A stretch of DNA of 40,795 bases from an uncultured Bacteroidales bacterium (lineage in GTDB: Bacteria; Bacteroidota; Bacteroidia; Bacteroidales; UBA932), in assembly GCA_947367375.1 (NCBI GenBank), contig CANBDZ010000007.1:1-40795 (forward strand), in the 5' to 3' direction. How positions within the stretch are numbered: position 1 is the stretch's first letter; each line of letters begins with the position of its first letter. The notes under the pieces are model-generated. The model saw nothing but the letters and a program-made list of their open reading frames with translations, did no database searches and was not told the DNA's origin. Below, in pieces: positions 19,096 to 29,049 of this stretch. Both the position numbers and the translations under genes were made by a program.

Positions 19096-20817
19096 ATGAA
19101 TAAATTAAGACCATTTATTCTCGCTGCTGTCGTAGTGCTGGCAGGACTGCTCGCATACGGACTGTGGACAATTCCAAGCCCTAAACCTGTTGATGCTGAA
19201 GGATTTTCATCAGCACGCGTTGTAAAGGACATCGAGGTCCTTTCAAAAGAACATCATTCTGTTGCTCATCCTGAGGAAAGAGCAAAGGTCAGAGAGTATC
19301 TCATCGGAAGACTGAAAGGACTCGGTGCTGACACCGTGCAGCTTTTCAGCTATGACTCGCTGACAGGACCAGAGAACAAGCACGTTGTATATACATTCGA
19401 TGCTCACAATATCGTAGCGGACTTCCATCCTCTCAAGGAGACTGAAGACACAACTTACCTTATGCTTGTGGCACATTATGACTCAAGGTATTCTCAGCCT
19501 ATGCCTAAGGACACCGTGTGGTCTTATGGTGCAGCTGATGACGGCTACGGTGTAGGTGTGATCCTCGAGACTATGAACCACCTCCTTAAGACCCGTGACA
19601 ACTGGTCGCAGGGAGTGAAGGTGCTCTTCACAGATGCTGAGGAGGTCGGCATGGTCGGAATGAAGGCCATGTGGAAGAATGACAGGGATGCCTTCGACAA
19701 GGTCGGCTTTATGATCAACATCGAGGCTCGCGGACCTATGGGACCATGCCTCCTTTTTGAGGCTTGCCCTGGCAATGAGAAGGTTATGGATCTTTATGCT
19801 GAGGCTGCAAAGTACCCATATACTTATTCCCTTACTACTGTGGTATATAACTTCATGCCTAACTTCACAGACTTCACAATCGTGAAGGATGAGATTCCTG
19901 GCTTGAACTTCTCTACTATTGCAGACATCAACCATTATCATACAGATCTTGACAACTTCAGCAACATCAGAGAGAAGTCTATCCAGCACTATGGTGCCCA
20001 GGTTCTTCCTATCGCAATGAAGTATGTTACTGAGCCTGCATATGCAGATAAGGACTATTTCAGGGCAGATGCTGATGCAACCAACTTCACTATTCCTGCT
20101 CTTGGCCTCTTCAACTTCAGCAAGGGTATGTACAAGGTTGTGTGCTGTGTGATCTTCCTTGTGTTCCTCCTTCTCCTTGCATTTGAGGGATTACGCGGAA
20201 GAATGAAGGCGTCTAAGGTGTTCGCTACATCTTTGAAGGTCCTTGTTTCAGGTCTTGGAGTACTCGCTGCGGGGCTTCTCCTTGCATATGTGTGCTCGGC
20301 TATTGCCGGCGCGAAGTTCAAGCTCTTCGGTATCATCCAGGGTGTGCCTTTCGACAATGTGGCAATGATTATCGCTACAGTTGTGATCTTTGCCGCTACT
20401 TTGGCTGTGTACATTTCAAAGAGAAGAAAGGCTGTCCGTGAGGTGGCTGGTTCAATGCGTACAAGTGCAACATACAATGCAATCAGCAAGCACGCATACA
20501 CAACTCTCTTCGGAACTCTTGCCCTTATGTTTGTACTTGGCGCAGTGCTTCTCTTCGCCCTCGGTGAGAACCTTATGTTCTTCATCCCTCTTGCATTCGC
20601 TACCATTGCAATGGTGCTCTATCACCTTACCAACCTCAAGCTCTGGCTCGTGGCTGCCATCGGAATGATCCTGCTTCACGCATTCTCATTCCTCTACGCC
20701 CTCACAATGGCCCTCACCCTCGGAGCCTTCGGCGCAGTAGCAATGCTCGCATTCTTCGACATGATGGTCCTCATCCCGCTCGCGGACCTCTACATCCTTG
20801 CCCCAGCAAAGAAGTAA
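19096..20817 (+). CDS. M28 family metallopeptidase with C-terminal multi-TM region
   Basis: 573 aa; VAHYDSR, GAADDGYGVG, FTDAEEVGMVG, NIEARG and HYHTDLDN provide apparently intact M28 ligands; several TM segments follow residue ~340. Confidence 0.88.
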   Translation: MNKLRPFILAAVVVLAGLLAYGLWTIPSPKPVDAEGFSSARVVKDIEVLSKEHHSVAHPEERAKVREYLIGRLKGLGADTVQLFSYDSLTGPENKHVVYTFDAHNIVADFHPLKETEDTTYLMLVAHYDSRYSQPMPKDTVWSYGAADDGYGVGVILETMNHLLKTRDNWSQGVKVLFTDAEEVGMVGMKAMWKNDRDAFDKVGFMINIEARGPMGPCLLFEACPGNEKVMDLYAEAAKYPYTYSLTTVVYNFMPNFTDFTIVKDEIPGLNFSTIADINHYHTDLDNFSNIREKSIQHYGAQVLPIAMKYVTEPAYADKDYFRADADATNFTIPALGLFNFSKGMYKVVCCVIFLVFLLLLAFEGLRGRMKASKVFATSLKVLVSGLGVLAAGLLLAYVCSAIAGAKFKLFGIIQGVPFDNVAMIIATVVIFAATLAVYISKRRKAVREVAGSMRTSATYNAISKHAYTTLFGTLALMFVLGAVLLFALGENLMFFIPLAFATIAMVLYHLTNLKLWLVAAIGMILLHAFSFLYALTMALTLGAFGAVAMLAFFDMMVLIPLADLYILAPAKK

Positions 20818-20838
20818 TGTCAATCAAATATATATGAA

Positions 20839-20873
20839 AACAGGTGGCTAAGTCGAACTTAGCCACCTGTTTC
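20839..20873. terminator. Bidirectional terminator between convergent M28 and M16 genes
   Basis: AAACAGGTGGCTAAGT-cga-ACTTAGCCACCTGTTT, 16-bp perfect stem. Confidence 0.85.
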
Positions 20874-20892
20874 AGTATATAGATATATCGGA

Positions 20893-23787
20893 TTAATATC
20901 CGAAGATTTCTTCGAGGGTGAGGGTCTGGATTGGGCCGAGGGTCTTGAGGTAGTCTGTGTCAAGGTCCTTGATGTCGCCCAGGATGCCGTAGACATATTT
21001 CCTGTTCTTCACCCATTCCTGCTGTGTTGCCTTCACATCGTCGAGTGTGAGAGTCTGCGCTACCTCGAAGATCTGCTTTGAGCGTGGCTCTGTGAGGCCC
21101 AGCTCGCGGCTTCTGATGTAGCTGCCGATGATCTGGCTGTTTGACACTCTTTCTGTTCTGATGCGGCTTACAAGTGCCTCCTTTGCGATGCTGAACGCTG
21201 TCTCTGACTCAGGCATGTCGTTGATGATCTCGTCGAAAGCCTCGATTGCAGTCTCCATCTTGTCATTCTGAGTGGCGATGAAAGCGTAGTACATGTAAGT
21301 GTCTTCCTTGTGTGCAGGCATATAGAGACGTGCGCTTGAAGAGTAAGCGAGACCGCGTGCCTCACGCATCTCCTGGAACACGATTGCGTTCATTCCGCCT
21401 CCGAAGTACTCGTTGTACAGGTTGATGTGTGGATCAGCTGCAAGGTCGAGCTTCTCTCCTCTGTTAGAGTACTGGAAGTAGTAGATCTGCTTTGCATCGT
21501 ATGGAGCAACGTACACCTTGTTCTCTGTTGCAGGAAGATATGTGGTGTAGGTTCTCTCAAGTGGCTTAGGATTCTCCGCAACCTTGTGGTTTGCAGCCAA
21601 AAGCTCAGTTGCTTCAGCTACCGTAGCAGGACCATAGTAACGGATCTCGTGCTCGCATCCGAGAACCTCACGGATCTTTGAAAGAAGCTCCTCAGATGTG
21701 ATGTTCTTGATCTGCTCGTCTGTCATTGTGGTCTTCTTGATGTACTCAGGACCGTAGAAGATGTACTCCTGAAGAGCGCTGAAGCAAGTACTCTGGTTGA
21801 GTTTTGCGTCTGTACGGTACTTGAGCATATCAGCCTTGAGGTTAGCAAGAATCTCCTCATTCGGAATCGCATTGTAGGCGAGATCTTCTACGATGGCCAT
21901 AGCCTGAGGCATATTCTCAGCAAGTCCGCTTACAGAGACAGCTGTCTGGTTGCTGCTTGATGTAAGTCTGAAGCTGCATGCAAGCTGATACATCTCCTGT
22001 GCGATCTCCTCAGCGCTTCTGGTAGGAGTGCCGAGATAGCTGATGTAGTCGAATGCAAGGTTGAGAGCCGGGTCTGTCTCGATACCTGTGTTGTAGACAT
22101 AGCTGATGTTAGTGATGTCATTAAGCTTGTTCTGTGCGTAGAGAACTTCCATACCGTTCACATCGAAGAACTTCATGTTCTTGTCGTAGTCTACATAGAC
22201 AGGCTCGATAGGCTCAACTTCTGTTGCCTGGATCTCAGCAAGGAATGCGCTCTGTGCATCACGATTGGCCTTGATAGGGGTAATCTTAGGTGCAGAAACC
22301 TTCTGGACTGTCTTGTCCTCTCCCTGTCTCTTGTAAATCACAGCATAGTTGTTGTCCTTGAGGTATTTGTTTGCCCAATCTACAACATCCTGCTTAGTTA
22401 CCTTTCCAAGGTTCTCAAGAAGTGCCACTTCATCTGCCCAGTCAGTTCCGTTGATGAAAGACTGTACATACATGTCTGCTCTGTCTTCATTGCTCTCAAG
22501 CGATCTCATCTGATTCATCTTGAGGTTGTTGATTGTACCTGTAAGCAGGGCCTCGTCGAATTCTCCGTTGCGAAGCTTTACGATTTCACCCATGACAAGG
22601 TCCTTTGCCTGCTCGAGGGTCTGGCCTTCCTTAGGGTTTGCCATAATGATAAATTCACCTCCGTCAGGTCTTGTGTAAGACATTGCATCAGCTCCGAGGA
22701 CCTTCTGCTGCTGGTTGAGGTCGAGATCGATCAGACCGGCAGAGCCGTTTGAAAGTACATAAGCTACTACGTCTGCAATCATCGCATCCTCAGTTCCTGC
22801 TCCCGGATACTTCCAGCCGATCATCACGTTTTCCGCGTCAAGACCGTAGACATCCTTGCTTACAGGAGTCTCAATCACTGTCTTGGTCTCGAAATCCACC
22901 TCAGGAAGATCCTTGTTAGGCTCCATCTGACCGAAGTACTTCTCGATCACAGCAAGCATCTTGTCTGGGTCGAAATCACCGCTGAGACAGATAGCCATGT
23001 TGTTAGGAACATAATAGGTCTTGTGGTAGTTCTTGATGTTAGTGATCGATGGATTCTTCAGGTGCTCCTGAGTTCCAAGCACTGTCTGTGTTCCGTATGG
23101 ATGGTCAGAGAAAAGGATTCCGTCCATAGCCTCGAGAGCCTTGCGGAAGTCTCTTGTGAGTGACATGTTCTTTTCCTCATACACAGTCTCAAGCTCTGTG
23201 TGGAAACCTCTGATCACAGGGTTCATGAAACGGTCTGCCTCGATGCGTGCCCAGTTCTCGATCTGGTTTGAAGGAATGTCCTCTACATACACAGTCATGT
23301 CTGTAGAAGTGTAGGCATTGGTACCTTCAGCTCCGATCACTGACATGAGCTTGTCATACTCGTTAGGAATGAAATAGTCTGAAGCCAAGTAGCTTACAGA
23401 GTCGATCTTCTGGTAAATACGTGCTCTTTCAGCCTCATCCTCGGTGTTGCGGTACACCTCGAACAATGCCTCGATCTCGTCCAGAAGCGGTTTCTCAGCG
23501 GCGTAGTCTGCTGTTCCGAACTTCTGGCTTCCCTTGAACATGAGGTGTTCGAAGTAGTGGGCGAGTCCTGTTGTTTCAGAAGGGTCGTTCTTACCTCCGA
23601 CCTTCACTGCAATGTAGGTCTGGATGCGGGGAGTCTCCTTATTTACACTCATATACACCTTGAGTCCGTTGTCAAGGGTGTACATCTTTGTACCCAGCGG
23701 GTCATTTGCCACAGTTTCATACTTGTACTGTGAGCAGCTTGCGAGCACTGCCAAGAGTGCTCCAAGAATCAGTGTTCTTATCTTCAT
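20893..23787 (-). CDS. M16 family (insulinase/pitrilysin) zinc peptidase, lipoprotein
   Basis: 964 aa; LLAVLASCSQYKYE lipobox; HYFEHLMFKGSQKFG (HxxEH) and downstream ELETVYEEKNMS; two M16 halves. Confidence 0.93.
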   Translation of the reverse strand: MKIRTLILGALLAVLASCSQYKYETVANDPLGTKMYTLDNGLKVYMSVNKETPRIQTYIAVKVGGKNDPSETTGLAHYFEHLMFKGSQKFGTADYAAEKPLLDEIEALFEVYRNTEDEAERARIYQKIDSVSYLASDYFIPNEYDKLMSVIGAEGTNAYTSTDMTVYVEDIPSNQIENWARIEADRFMNPVIRGFHTELETVYEEKNMSLTRDFRKALEAMDGILFSDHPYGTQTVLGTQEHLKNPSITNIKNYHKTYYVPNNMAICLSGDFDPDKMLAVIEKYFGQMEPNKDLPEVDFETKTVIETPVSKDVYGLDAENVMIGWKYPGAGTEDAMIADVVAYVLSNGSAGLIDLDLNQQQKVLGADAMSYTRPDGGEFIIMANPKEGQTLEQAKDLVMGEIVKLRNGEFDEALLTGTINNLKMNQMRSLESNEDRADMYVQSFINGTDWADEVALLENLGKVTKQDVVDWANKYLKDNNYAVIYKRQGEDKTVQKVSAPKITPIKANRDAQSAFLAEIQATEVEPIEPVYVDYDKNMKFFDVNGMEVLYAQNKLNDITNISYVYNTGIETDPALNLAFDYISYLGTPTRSAEEIAQEMYQLACSFRLTSSSNQTAVSVSGLAENMPQAMAIVEDLAYNAIPNEEILANLKADMLKYRTDAKLNQSTCFSALQEYIFYGPEYIKKTTMTDEQIKNITSEELLSKIREVLGCEHEIRYYGPATVAEATELLAANHKVAENPKPLERTYTTYLPATENKVYVAPYDAKQIYYFQYSNRGEKLDLAADPHINLYNEYFGGGMNAIVFQEMREARGLAYSSSARLYMPAHKEDTYMYYAFIATQNDKMETAIEAFDEIINDMPESETAFSIAKEALVSRIRTERVSNSQIIGSYIRSRELGLTEPRSKQIFEVAQTLTLDDVKATQQEWVKNRKYVYGILGDIKDLDTDYLKTLGPIQTLTLEEIFGY

Positions 23788-23811
23788 ATGGTTGGGGATT
23801 GGTTTTCTCTT

Positions 23812-24483
23812 TTAGTCGCGGCGTGCCATGCCGATATAATAAAGGAGGGTTGCAAGTGAACTCAATGCAGCTACAACATAGGTATATGCAGCCCACTTAA
23901 GTGCGTCGATGGCCATAGGCTGAGTGCGGCTGTCTGTTATTCCGCTTGCCGAAAGCCACGAGATGGCTCTGCTGCTGGCGTTGATCTCTACAGGGAGGGT
24001 TATAAAGCTGAAGAGGGTAGTGAGGGCAAAGAGGCCTATGCCAAGCCAGAGGAGTCCAGGGAATACGTTGATGAATATGACTCCTGCCAGGAGTACCCAC
24101 TGAACGATGCTAGATGCGAAGCTCACGGCAGGTACAAGGGCTGTGCGCATACGCACTGGGGCATAACCTTTGGCATACTGGACAGCGTGACCGCACTCGT
24201 GTGCAGCGACAGCTGCGGCAGCGATGCTTCTGCTTGCATATACACTTTCGCTCAATGCGACAGTCTTGGTCTGAGGGTTGAAGTGGTCGGTGAGCATACC
24301 GCGGGTCGGTACGACCTTCACGTCGTAGATACCGTGGTCGTTCAACATCTTTATAGCTACTTCCGCACCGGACATTCCGTTAGGAAGACCGACCTTGGAA
24401 TACTTGTTGAATCTGCTCTGAAGCGTGTTCTGCACGATGATGCTCACAATAAAAATAACAATCAGAATAAACCAGATGTTCAT
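23812..24483 (-). CDS. Membrane zinc metallopeptidase (YugP-type)
   Basis: 223 aa; AAAAVAAHECGHAVQYAKGYAPVRMRTALVP, TM segments, DHFNPQTKTVALSESVYASRSIAA. Confidence 0.9.
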   Translation of the reverse strand: MNIWFILIVIFIVSIIVQNTLQSRFNKYSKVGLPNGMSGAEVAIKMLNDHGIYDVKVVPTRGMLTDHFNPQTKTVALSESVYASRSIAAAAVAAHECGHAVQYAKGYAPVRMRTALVPAVSFASSIVQWVLLAGVIFINVFPGLLWLGIGLFALTTLFSFITLPVEINASSRAISWLSASGITDSRTQPMAIDALKWAAYTYVVAALSSLATLLYYIGMARRD

Positions 24484-24596
24484 GTTGATATAATTTAATT
24501 ATTAATGATAATACTGACAATTTGTCTGTATGCGGCTGGAATAGCCTCCTGGACAGACGGTGCGTTTGTATGCAAAAATTATACAATATTACAAAG

Positions 24597-24629
24597 TTGA
24601 GAAATTCTGTCATATTTTTAGTATTTTTG
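24597..24629 (+). promoter_or_regulatory. Putative promoter upstream of alr (TTG ... TATTTTTG)
   Basis: TATTTTTG at 24622-24629; TTG 24597-24599 with 22-nt spacer. Confidence 0.5.
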
Positions 24630-24651
24630 CAGGCGTTTTTAAGGAAAGAAG

Positions 24652-25761
24652 ATGTTTAGGAATGACGATTTTTCGAGACTTGAGATAAATCTTAACGGCT
24701 GTCTCGATAACTATAAATACTTCAGGTCCAGGATCGACGCTTCGACCAGGCTTCTCGTGCTTGTCAAGGCGAATGCCTATGGCCATGGCGCTGTCCAGTT
24801 CGCTTCCCTTATGGAGGAGGCGGGTGCGGATTATCTCGCGGTTGCTTATCCTGTTGAGGGAATAGAACTGCGTGAGGCAGGAATCAAGGCTCCGATTATG
24901 GTGCTTACAGCCGGAACAGACTTCTTCAATGAGATCATAGACAATTCCCTCGAACCGGGTATTCCAAACCTTTACTCTCTCAAAGCTCTGTGTGAGACTC
25001 TTGACAAGAGGGGAGTGAAGGATTTTCCTGTACACATCAAGCTTGACACAGGAATGCATCGTCTTGGCTTCATGACAGAGGAACTTGAGGAACTTATGGA
25101 CTTCTTGAAGGACTGTCCTCAGGTGAAGGTTAAGTCAGTATATTCACATCTTGCTGCGGCAGACGACCCTTCCAATGACGGGTTTACCCTTGGCCAGATC
25201 GAACTCTTCCAGCAGAACGCCGACCGTCTTTCGTCCGTACTTGAAGAGAAACCGCTTTACCATATCCTTAATTCTGCCGGAATCGAAAGATTCCCTCAGT
25301 TCCAGTTCGATATGGTGCGTCTCGGTATCGGTATATACGGAGTGAGCGCCTTGCCGGGAAATCACCTGAGCACAGTGGCGTCGTTCAAGTGCAAGATCCT
25401 TCAGATCAAGACCTTGAGCCCTGGAGATGGTACAATTGGATATGGCCGTCACGGTAAGATCGCCCCTGAGGGAACAGTGGTGGCTACAATTCCAGTGGGA
25501 TATGCAGACGGACTCGACCGTCATCTCAGCTGCGGAAAGGGCTATTTCACAGTCAACGGCCACAGGGTTCCGACTATCGGAAATATATGTATGGACATGA
25601 CTATGCTCGACGTCACAGGAGTCGATGCCAAGGTCGGTGACACAGTGACAATCTTCGGAGACGATCCGACAGTGACAGATCTCGCAAAGATTCTCGACAC
25701 CATTCCGTACGAAATCCTCACTTCAGTCCCTCGCCGTATCGAAAGGATAATTGTAAAATAG
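24652..25761 (+). CDS. alr: Alanine racemase
   Basis: 369 aa; LLVLVKANAYGHGAVQFA PLP lysine motif, HIKLDTGMHRLGF, IPVGYADGLDR, GNICMDMTMLDVT. Confidence 0.95.
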   Translation: MFRNDDFSRLEINLNGCLDNYKYFRSRIDASTRLLVLVKANAYGHGAVQFASLMEEAGADYLAVAYPVEGIELREAGIKAPIMVLTAGTDFFNEIIDNSLEPGIPNLYSLKALCETLDKRGVKDFPVHIKLDTGMHRLGFMTEELEELMDFLKDCPQVKVKSVYSHLAAADDPSNDGFTLGQIELFQQNADRLSSVLEEKPLYHILNSAGIERFPQFQFDMVRLGIGIYGVSALPGNHLSTVASFKCKILQIKTLSPGDGTIGYGRHGKIAPEGTVVATIPVGYADGLDRHLSCGKGYFTVNGHRVPTIGNICMDMTMLDVTGVDAKVGDTVTIFGDDPTVTDLAKILDTIPYEILTSVPRRIERIIVK

Positions 25762-25779
25762 CGTGTAAACCGGAAATAT

Positions 25780-26286
25780 ATGAATACTCCCAACGAATTG
25801 AACAGCAATAAGAAATATAGAGTACTGTTTGTCTGCCTCGGAAATATATGCCGCTCTCCGGCTGCGGAAGGCATCTTCCGACATATAGTGAAGGAAAACG
25901 GTAAGGAGGAGTATTTCAAGATTGATTCAGCGGGAACATATGGCGGACATGCCGGCGAGCATCCTGACAGGAGAATGCGTACAGCCGCTCTCTACCGTGG
26001 CTATGGACTGACTCACAGTTCGCGTCAGATCAGAAGCCTTGACTTCCTGGATTTCGACCTCGTGATAGCTATGGATGACCAGAACTACGAGGATCTCATG
26101 CATCTTGCCCCTTCAGTTGAGGCGACACACAAGATCAAGAGGATGGCATCCTTCCTGACAACTCATAAGATCTCGTACATCCCGGATCCTTACTATTCCG
26201 GCTCAGAAGGCTTCAGCCTCGTCCTCGACCTCCTCGAAGAGGGGTGCCAGAATCTTTATGATAAAATCATCAATTCGGAAATATAA
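25780..26286 (+). CDS. Low-molecular-weight protein-tyrosine phosphatase
   Basis: 168 aa; VLFVCLGNICRSPAAEGIF (CX5R) and IPDPYYSGSEGF (general acid Asp loop). Confidence 0.95.
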   Translation: MNTPNELNSNKKYRVLFVCLGNICRSPAAEGIFRHIVKENGKEEYFKIDSAGTYGGHAGEHPDRRMRTAALYRGYGLTHSSRQIRSLDFLDFDLVIAMDDQNYEDLMHLAPSVEATHKIKRMASFLTTHKISYIPDPYYSGSEGFSLVLDLLEEGCQNLYDKIINSEI

Positions 26287-26289
26287 AAG

Positions 26290-26402
26290 ATTGCCGGTCA
26301 GGCCGGCAATGACGTCAGATATGAAACAACCATCTCCGGCAATGACGTGATTTTTCATCTTATGGCGATATACAACAGTCATCCCCGGCCTAGACCGGGG
26401 AT
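26290..26402. repeat. Cluster of palindromic/direct intergenic repeats
   Basis: ATTGCCGGtcagGCCGGCAAT (26290-26310); direct repeat CCGGCAATGACGT at 26303-26315 and 26336-26348; ATCCCCGGcctagaCCGGGGAT (26381-26402). Confidence 0.75.
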
Positions 26403-26410
26403 CGCTGTTT

Positions 26411-27616
26411 TTATATAAGACCGAGTAATCTGCTTCGAGATAACATACAGGCTCCTATCGGTCCTGCCTTCTCTCCGAGCTTCGAGAACTTTATGACGGT
26501 GTCCTTGCTGACCAGATTCAGAGAGTGCTTCTGAATCGAGCTCTTGATAGGGAGCAGCAGGTAGTCCTTTGCTTTGGAAACAATGCCTCCGATGACCACG
26601 AGCTCAGGGTTGAAGATGTTGATGAGTCCCGCAATCGCCCTTCCAAGAGTCGCTCCGGTCTTCTCGACAATCTCAATCGCCAGAACATCTTCCTCTGCAA
26701 CTGCATTAAGTATGTCGTAGAGGCTGATCTGCTCGCCGTTTCTGTAAGCTTCTGCAAGTACTGATGCTCTTCCTTCCTCAAGCTTCTCTGTGAACATCCT
26801 GTGGATAGCTGATCCCGATGCCGCAGTCTCAAGGCAGCCGGTCTTGCCGCAGTGGCAGATCTGGTTGTTGTCCATGAAAGGGAAGTGACCGATCTCTCCG
26901 GAGTAGCCTGACTTTCCATATGACAGTTTTCCGTCGATGATCATTCCCATACCGAGGCCCCAACTTACGTTGATGAAAAGCATGTTCTTTTCATTGTTGG
27001 CGACTCCGCATATATATTCTCCATATGTCATTGCCCTTGAGTCGTTCTCCACGAACACAGGCGCTCCGAGCTCGTCTTCCATAAATGCTCCGATCGGTCT
27101 GTCTTCACCGATGAAATAGGTGAAGCAGTAGCCGGTCTCGTGGTTGACTCTACCAGTGAGGTTGATGCCGTAGGCCCTGACCATCTCAGCAGGGATGTTA
27201 GCCCTGGTCAGATGCTCCTTGACCATGCAGCAAAGCTGTCTCAATGACTCTTCAGTGTTGTGCAGGCTGAAAGGCAGCTCGACTGTCACATCTGCAATCT
27301 GGCCCTTGAAGTTTGTCACGGCTATTCCTATGAGGTCGTTTCTTACATCGATTCCCACAAAATAACCTGCTGACGGGTTAAGACCGTAAATGCTCGGACG
27401 ACGTCCGCCGTTGGTGCCCTGCTTACCCATGTCTACAATGAACCCTTCCTCAATCAGTTCGCCTACCAGCTTTGTGATTGTAGGGATGCTTGTGTTCAGT
27501 TCCTTGCTGAGGTCTGCAATGCTATAGTCGCCTTCATTTACACACAAGGCAATTATCTGTTTCTTGAGTATGGCGTTCTTGCCGCCTATGTTGTTGAGGA
27601 AAGATTCGTTTATCAT
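26411..27616 (-). CDS. ROK family transcriptional regulator (NagC/XylR-like)
   Basis: 401 aa; N-terminal wHTH (YSIADLSKELNTSIPTITKLVGELIEEGFI) and ROK domain with GEIGHFPFMDNNQICHCGKTGCLETAASGSA zinc motif. Confidence 0.9.
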   Translation of the reverse strand: MINESFLNNIGGKNAILKKQIIALCVNEGDYSIADLSKELNTSIPTITKLVGELIEEGFIVDMGKQGTNGGRRPSIYGLNPSAGYFVGIDVRNDLIGIAVTNFKGQIADVTVELPFSLHNTEESLRQLCCMVKEHLTRANIPAEMVRAYGINLTGRVNHETGYCFTYFIGEDRPIGAFMEDELGAPVFVENDSRAMTYGEYICGVANNEKNMLFINVSWGLGMGMIIDGKLSYGKSGYSGEIGHFPFMDNNQICHCGKTGCLETAASGSAIHRMFTEKLEEGRASVLAEAYRNGEQISLYDILNAVAEEDVLAIEIVEKTGATLGRAIAGLINIFNPELVVIGGIVSKAKDYLLLPIKSSIQKHSLNLVSKDTVIKFSKLGEKAGPIGACMLSRSRLLGLI

Positions 27617-27634
27617 AGTCTATGGTCTTGAAGT

Positions 27635-29038
27635 TTATTTCTTAAAATTTTCCCAATATGCCTCTATCTCTTCAAGAGTCTTGCCTGTGGTCTCTGGAAT
27701 GACCTTCCACATTATAAGCATGTATGGAACGCACATCACTGCAAAGATGAAGAATGTGCCTGCCTGGCTCCATCCGAGAAGAACTGGAGTGAGCTGGCCG
27801 ATGAGGTAAGTGCCGATCCAGAGTGCAAATCCTGCAATAGACATCGCTCTACCACGCACGCTGTTCGGATACATCTCCGAAAGAAGCACGAATACGATGG
27901 CTGAAATCGAGATTGCGCAACAGAATACATATGCAAGGAAGAAAGTGAGCATAAAGCCGTTGCCCAGGCCGAGCGAAATTCCCCATGCGAAGTACACGCC
28001 GATTGCAAGGAGGCAGAGGATCATACCTGACACACCCCAATAGATGAGCTGCTTGCGACCTACCTTGTCGATGATGAACACTGCGAGTACTGTAGTCACG
28101 CAGTTCACTACACCTACAAGTACTGTAGAGAACATAGGGTTGTCGAATCCTGCGTCAGAGAAGATCTTAGGACCGTAGTAAAGCACAGCGTTTACACCCA
28201 TGAACTGGCCGAGGATGGCGATGGCGCTACCTGCGATTACAGCTACGAGGATGCCTGGCTTGAGAAGGTCTGACCACTTGCCCTTGGTCTCGCCCTTGAG
28301 CGAAGCGTTGGTTACCTGGATTTCATTAGCAATCTCGTCTTCTGTGCTGTATATCTTTGCGAGGATCTTAGATGCCTTCTCAGTCTTGCCGTTTACAATC
28401 AGCCACTTAGGACTTTCAGGGATGAAGAATATGATGAAGAAGAACAAGAGTGCAGGAAGGGTCTCGCTTCCGAGCATTCCTCTCCATGCCTCGGTGTTCA
28501 TCATTCTCTCCCAGAGTGTAAGGTCCTGGCTGGCTGCAAGAGCAGGGTCGATGTTTGAGTCGATCACCCAGTTCATCAGATAGGCAAGGAGGAAGCCGAG
28601 TGTCACAGCGAGCTGATAAAGGGACACGAGTGTGCCGCGGATCTTCGCAGGTGACACCTCTGATATATATATAGGTGAAACAATGGATACGATACCGATG
28701 CCGACGCCACCGATGATACGGTATGCTACGAGGCTGTCAAAGCTTCCGCAGACGGCGCAGCCGATAGCAGAGATGCTGAACAATGCTGCCGAGATGAGCA
28801 TTGTGAGCTTGCGGCCGAGGTAGTCGCTGAGGGTACCTGCTACAAGTACACCGCAGATCGAGCCTATCAGCGCGCAGCCTACATACCAGCCTTCCATCAG
28901 GTCGGTAAGCTGGAACTGGTTCTTCACGATCTCTGTCGTTCCTGAGATCACGGCTGTGTCATAGCCGAACAAAATGCCTCCGATGGCTGCTACAACAGCC
29001 ATAAAAATGACATATCCTAATGTGTTTTTCTGTTTCAT
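27635..29038 (-). CDS. Sugar porter family MFS transporter
   Basis: 467 aa; GGILFGYDTAVISG, GRKLTM, PESPKWLIVNGK, VFVLLSEMYPNSVRGRAMSIA, PETTGKTLEEIE. Confidence 0.95.
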   Translation of the reverse strand: MKQKNTLGYVIFMAVVAAIGGILFGYDTAVISGTTEIVKNQFQLTDLMEGWYVGCALIGSICGVLVAGTLSDYLGRKLTMLISAALFSISAIGCAVCGSFDSLVAYRIIGGVGIGIVSIVSPIYISEVSPAKIRGTLVSLYQLAVTLGFLLAYLMNWVIDSNIDPALAASQDLTLWERMMNTEAWRGMLGSETLPALLFFFIIFFIPESPKWLIVNGKTEKASKILAKIYSTEDEIANEIQVTNASLKGETKGKWSDLLKPGILVAVIAGSAIAILGQFMGVNAVLYYGPKIFSDAGFDNPMFSTVLVGVVNCVTTVLAVFIIDKVGRKQLIYWGVSGMILCLLAIGVYFAWGISLGLGNGFMLTFFLAYVFCCAISISAIVFVLLSEMYPNSVRGRAMSIAGFALWIGTYLIGQLTPVLLGWSQAGTFFIFAVMCVPYMLIMWKVIPETTGKTLEEIEAYWENFKK

Positions 29039-29049
29039 ATGATTCTTAT

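Noticed and set aside
19483-19989. 168-aa minus-strand ORF inside the M28 gene
   Set aside because: Shadow ORF of a well-supported CDS.
20055-20606. 183-aa minus-strand ORF inside the M28 gene
   Set aside because: Fully overlaps a clear CDS on the other strand; no domain or independent signal.
24610-25059. 149-aa minus-strand ORF overlapping alr
   Set aside because: Antisense to alr, which has intact PLP-lysine and catalytic motifs.
26290-26402. CRISPR array
   Set aside because: Only two short direct repeats with palindromes, no regular spacers, no cas genes nearby.
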